In this document: piece by piece, positions 23,468-24,667 of the stretch | How positions within the stretch are numbered: the stretch's first letter is position 1 | How the letters are laid out: every line of letters begins with the position of its first letter | Assembly: GCA_023436515.1 (NCBI GenBank) | Contig: JAEZIV010000076.1 | Location: 1-24,667, forward strand | Length of the DNA: 24,667 nucleotides | Origin: Bacillota bacterium | Lineage (GTDB): Bacteria; Bacillota; Clostridia; Acetivibrionales; DSM-1351 | Reading direction: 5' to 3' | Notes under the pieces: model-generated | What the model was told of the DNA's origin: nothing | Databases searched by the model: none | The model's input: the letters and a program-made list of their open reading frames with translations, nothing else | Made by a program: the position numbers and the translations under genes

Positions 23468-24100
23468 ATGTGGAAGTTATTTAGCAGAAGGAAGCCTGAA
23501 CCGCAGTTGGACATTAAGGTGCTGATTAAAAATGATATATCTCTGTTAACTCTTGATGAGAGATGGAACGGCCTTTTTAAGAATATTGTAAAGACTGAAG
23601 ACATTAATCAGTGCGAGAACAAGATAAGGGAGCTCCTTAAGGAGCAATCTAGAGTTATAGTCGAGTCCAAGGAAATAGCTGTGAAAAAGAAAGAGTGCAT
23701 GGACAAAATAATAAAGCTCACTACAGAGGTTTTTGATAATAATAATCAGGAAGCACAGATTGAAATGCAGGAATGTGAAAAGCAGATTGTGGGAATAAAC
23801 AATAGATTAACAGAGATTGAGGACAGACTCATCAATATTCCTAAAGAGCTTAGACAGGCTAATTTGGAGCTGCTTGAACAGACAGTAAAGCTGGTTTATT
23901 TTTCAATGAGGGAGAATCAACAGAGAGTCGCCGTGCTTGACAAGGAGATTGCCGAAACAAAGGAGAAGCTCATAAAGCTGGTTGATGAAAGGGAACTTCG
24001 TGCTCAGGATGATACAGATACATATTCCTATTTCCACGATCTGCTCGGTGGTGATCAACTGCAAAGACTGGATGAAGTGTATTTCAGCAGTAAGGATTGA
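23468..24100 (+). CDS. Coiled-coil hypothetical protein, 210 aa
   Basis: I do not recognise a function. A short basic N-terminus (MWKLFSRRKPEP) leads into a protein that is almost entirely charged helix with heptad-like spacing: ENKIRELLKEQSRVIVESKE, EAQIEMQECEKQIVGINNRL, VAVLDKEIAETKEKLIKLVD. It ends in a less helical tail (DTYSYFHDLLGGDQLQRLDE). There is no membrane segment. The start ATG at 23468 has GGAGG four bases upstream. The gene ends 14 bases before the NAD(P)HX repair gene, so the two form an operon; from memory, this pairing recurs in Clostridia. Confidence 0.85.
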   Translation: MWKLFSRRKPEPQLDIKVLIKNDISLLTLDERWNGLFKNIVKTEDINQCENKIRELLKEQSRVIVESKEIAVKKKECMDKIIKLTTEVFDNNNQEAQIEMQECEKQIVGINNRLTEIEDRLINIPKELRQANLELLEQTVKLVYFSMRENQQRVAVLDKEIAETKEKLIKLVDERELRAQDDTDTYSYFHDLLGGDQLQRLDEVYFSSKD

Positions 24101-24114
24101 AACGGAGGTTTTTT

Positions 24115-24667
24115 ATGAAGGCTGTTAACGGTTTGCAAATGGGGTTGGTTGATAAATATTCTATTGAGAGGCTTGGAATTCCCGGAGTAGTATTGATGGA
24201 AAATGCAGCTTTACAGATAGTCAGGCATGTGGAAAAATTTTTCGCTGATGAGCCCTATAGAACAAAAACTGTAACCATAGTAGCGGGTAAGGGAAATAAT
24301 GCTGGAGATGCATTTGCAGTAGCCAGGCATCTTATTATTAAAGGCTACTCTACTATAATATATTGCCTTTTTGATAGAGCTTTTTTAATGGGTGACACAA
24401 GTGTTAATCTGGAGATACTATATAGGCTTGGGGCAGATGTAAGACCTCTGTATGAAACCCAACACCTTATGGAGTTTAAAAAAGACTTATCAAAAGCGCA
24501 ATTAATAGTTGATGGGATATTCGGCACAGGCTTTAGAGGTCAGGTCAAGGGATTTCCGGCTGACGTTATGGAAGCTATAAACCTGAGCTCCGTTTACGTG
24601 CTATCCATTGATATAGCCTCGGGAATTGAGTCAGCCTCAGGAAGGGTTACCGAGGGTTGTATAAAAG
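24115..24667 (+). CDS. nnr: NAD(P)H-hydrate epimerase domain of Nnr (YjeF), partial at window end
   Basis: It repairs damaged NAD(P)H. The YjeF_N domain epimerises NAD(P)HX, and in Clostridia it is usually fused to an ADP/ATP-dependent dehydratase, which would lie beyond the window. The 184 residues seen include VLMENAAL (26-33), the phosphate-binding loop GKGNNAGDA (58-66), VDGIFGTGFRG (132-142, with D133) and SIDIASGIES (164-173). The usual loop is NNGGDG/NNGGDA; here one glycine is alanine (NNAGDA). The start ATG at 24115 has GGAGG nine bases upstream. The frame is open to the last base. Confidence 0.94.
   Translation, partial: MKAVNGLQMGLVDKYSIERLGIPGVVLMENAALQIVRHVEKFFADEPYRTKTVTIVAGKGNNAGDAFAVARHLIIKGYSTIIYCLFDRAFLMGDTSVNLEILYRLGADVRPLYETQHLMEFKKDLSKAQLIVDGIFGTGFRGQVKGFPADVMEAINLSSVYVLSIDIASGIESASGRVTEGCIK

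Overview
The window looks like chromosomal DNA from a low-GC, endospore-forming Firmicute of the Clostridia. A cellulolytic Ruminiclostridium-type species is my best guess, but that rests on gene content only. The support is spoIIE, spoVB, strong AGGAGG-type ribosome binding sites, TTG/GTG starts, sigma-A promoters, a CtsR-type heat-shock operator and Spo0A-like boxes.

Layout. 100-1783: two conserved genes of unknown role, the second with VCBS/FG-GAP-like calcium-binding repeats. 2058-2756: a tRNA operon (Met-Glu-Val) with its own promoter and terminator. 2814-3098: a small membrane protein on the minus strand. 3488-7023: spoIIE and two membrane-associated proteins. 7102-7526: a tRNA-Arg unit. 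7802-8878: an AraC-type DNA-binding domain fused to a SAM-dependent methyltransferase, flanked by repeat-rich and probably acquired DNA. 9239-13977: dusB, a cell-wall amidase, an NlpC/P60 endopeptidase and spoVB. 14216-15630: hsp18 and nudC, convergent and sharing one terminator. 15740-23242: an extracellular polysaccharide locus, entirely minus strand (pyruvyl transferase, Wzx-like flippase, F420-dehydrogenase-beta-like iron-sulfur protein, family 2 glycosyltransferase, DUF4330 protein, Wzy/O-antigen-ligase-like polymerase). 23468-24667: a coiled-coil protein and the start of the NAD(P)H-hydrate repair enzyme.

How the genes work together. Several envelope functions are clustered: flippases, wall hydrolases and a polysaccharide pathway. 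In the polysaccharide locus, glycosyl transfer and pyruvylation would build the repeat unit, the flippase would export it and the Wzy-like protein would polymerise or ligate it. SpoIIE and SpoVB tie the region to sporulation (sigma-F activation and spore cortex). Hsp18, NudC and the NAD(P)HX repair enzyme are stress or metabolite-repair functions.

Most unusual structure. The tRNA-Glu and tRNA-Arg genes, about 5 kb apart, are each followed by the same roughly 130-bp structured, non-coding core (67 of 69 bases identical in its best block). On the right, each core is flanked by a direct copy of the 3' end of its own tRNA, from the T-loop through CCA. On the left, each has a 13-base inverted copy of the T-arm of its own tRNA. 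No integrase or transposase lies inside. This looks like a small, non-autonomous, tRNA-T-loop-targeting element that I do not recognise as a named family.
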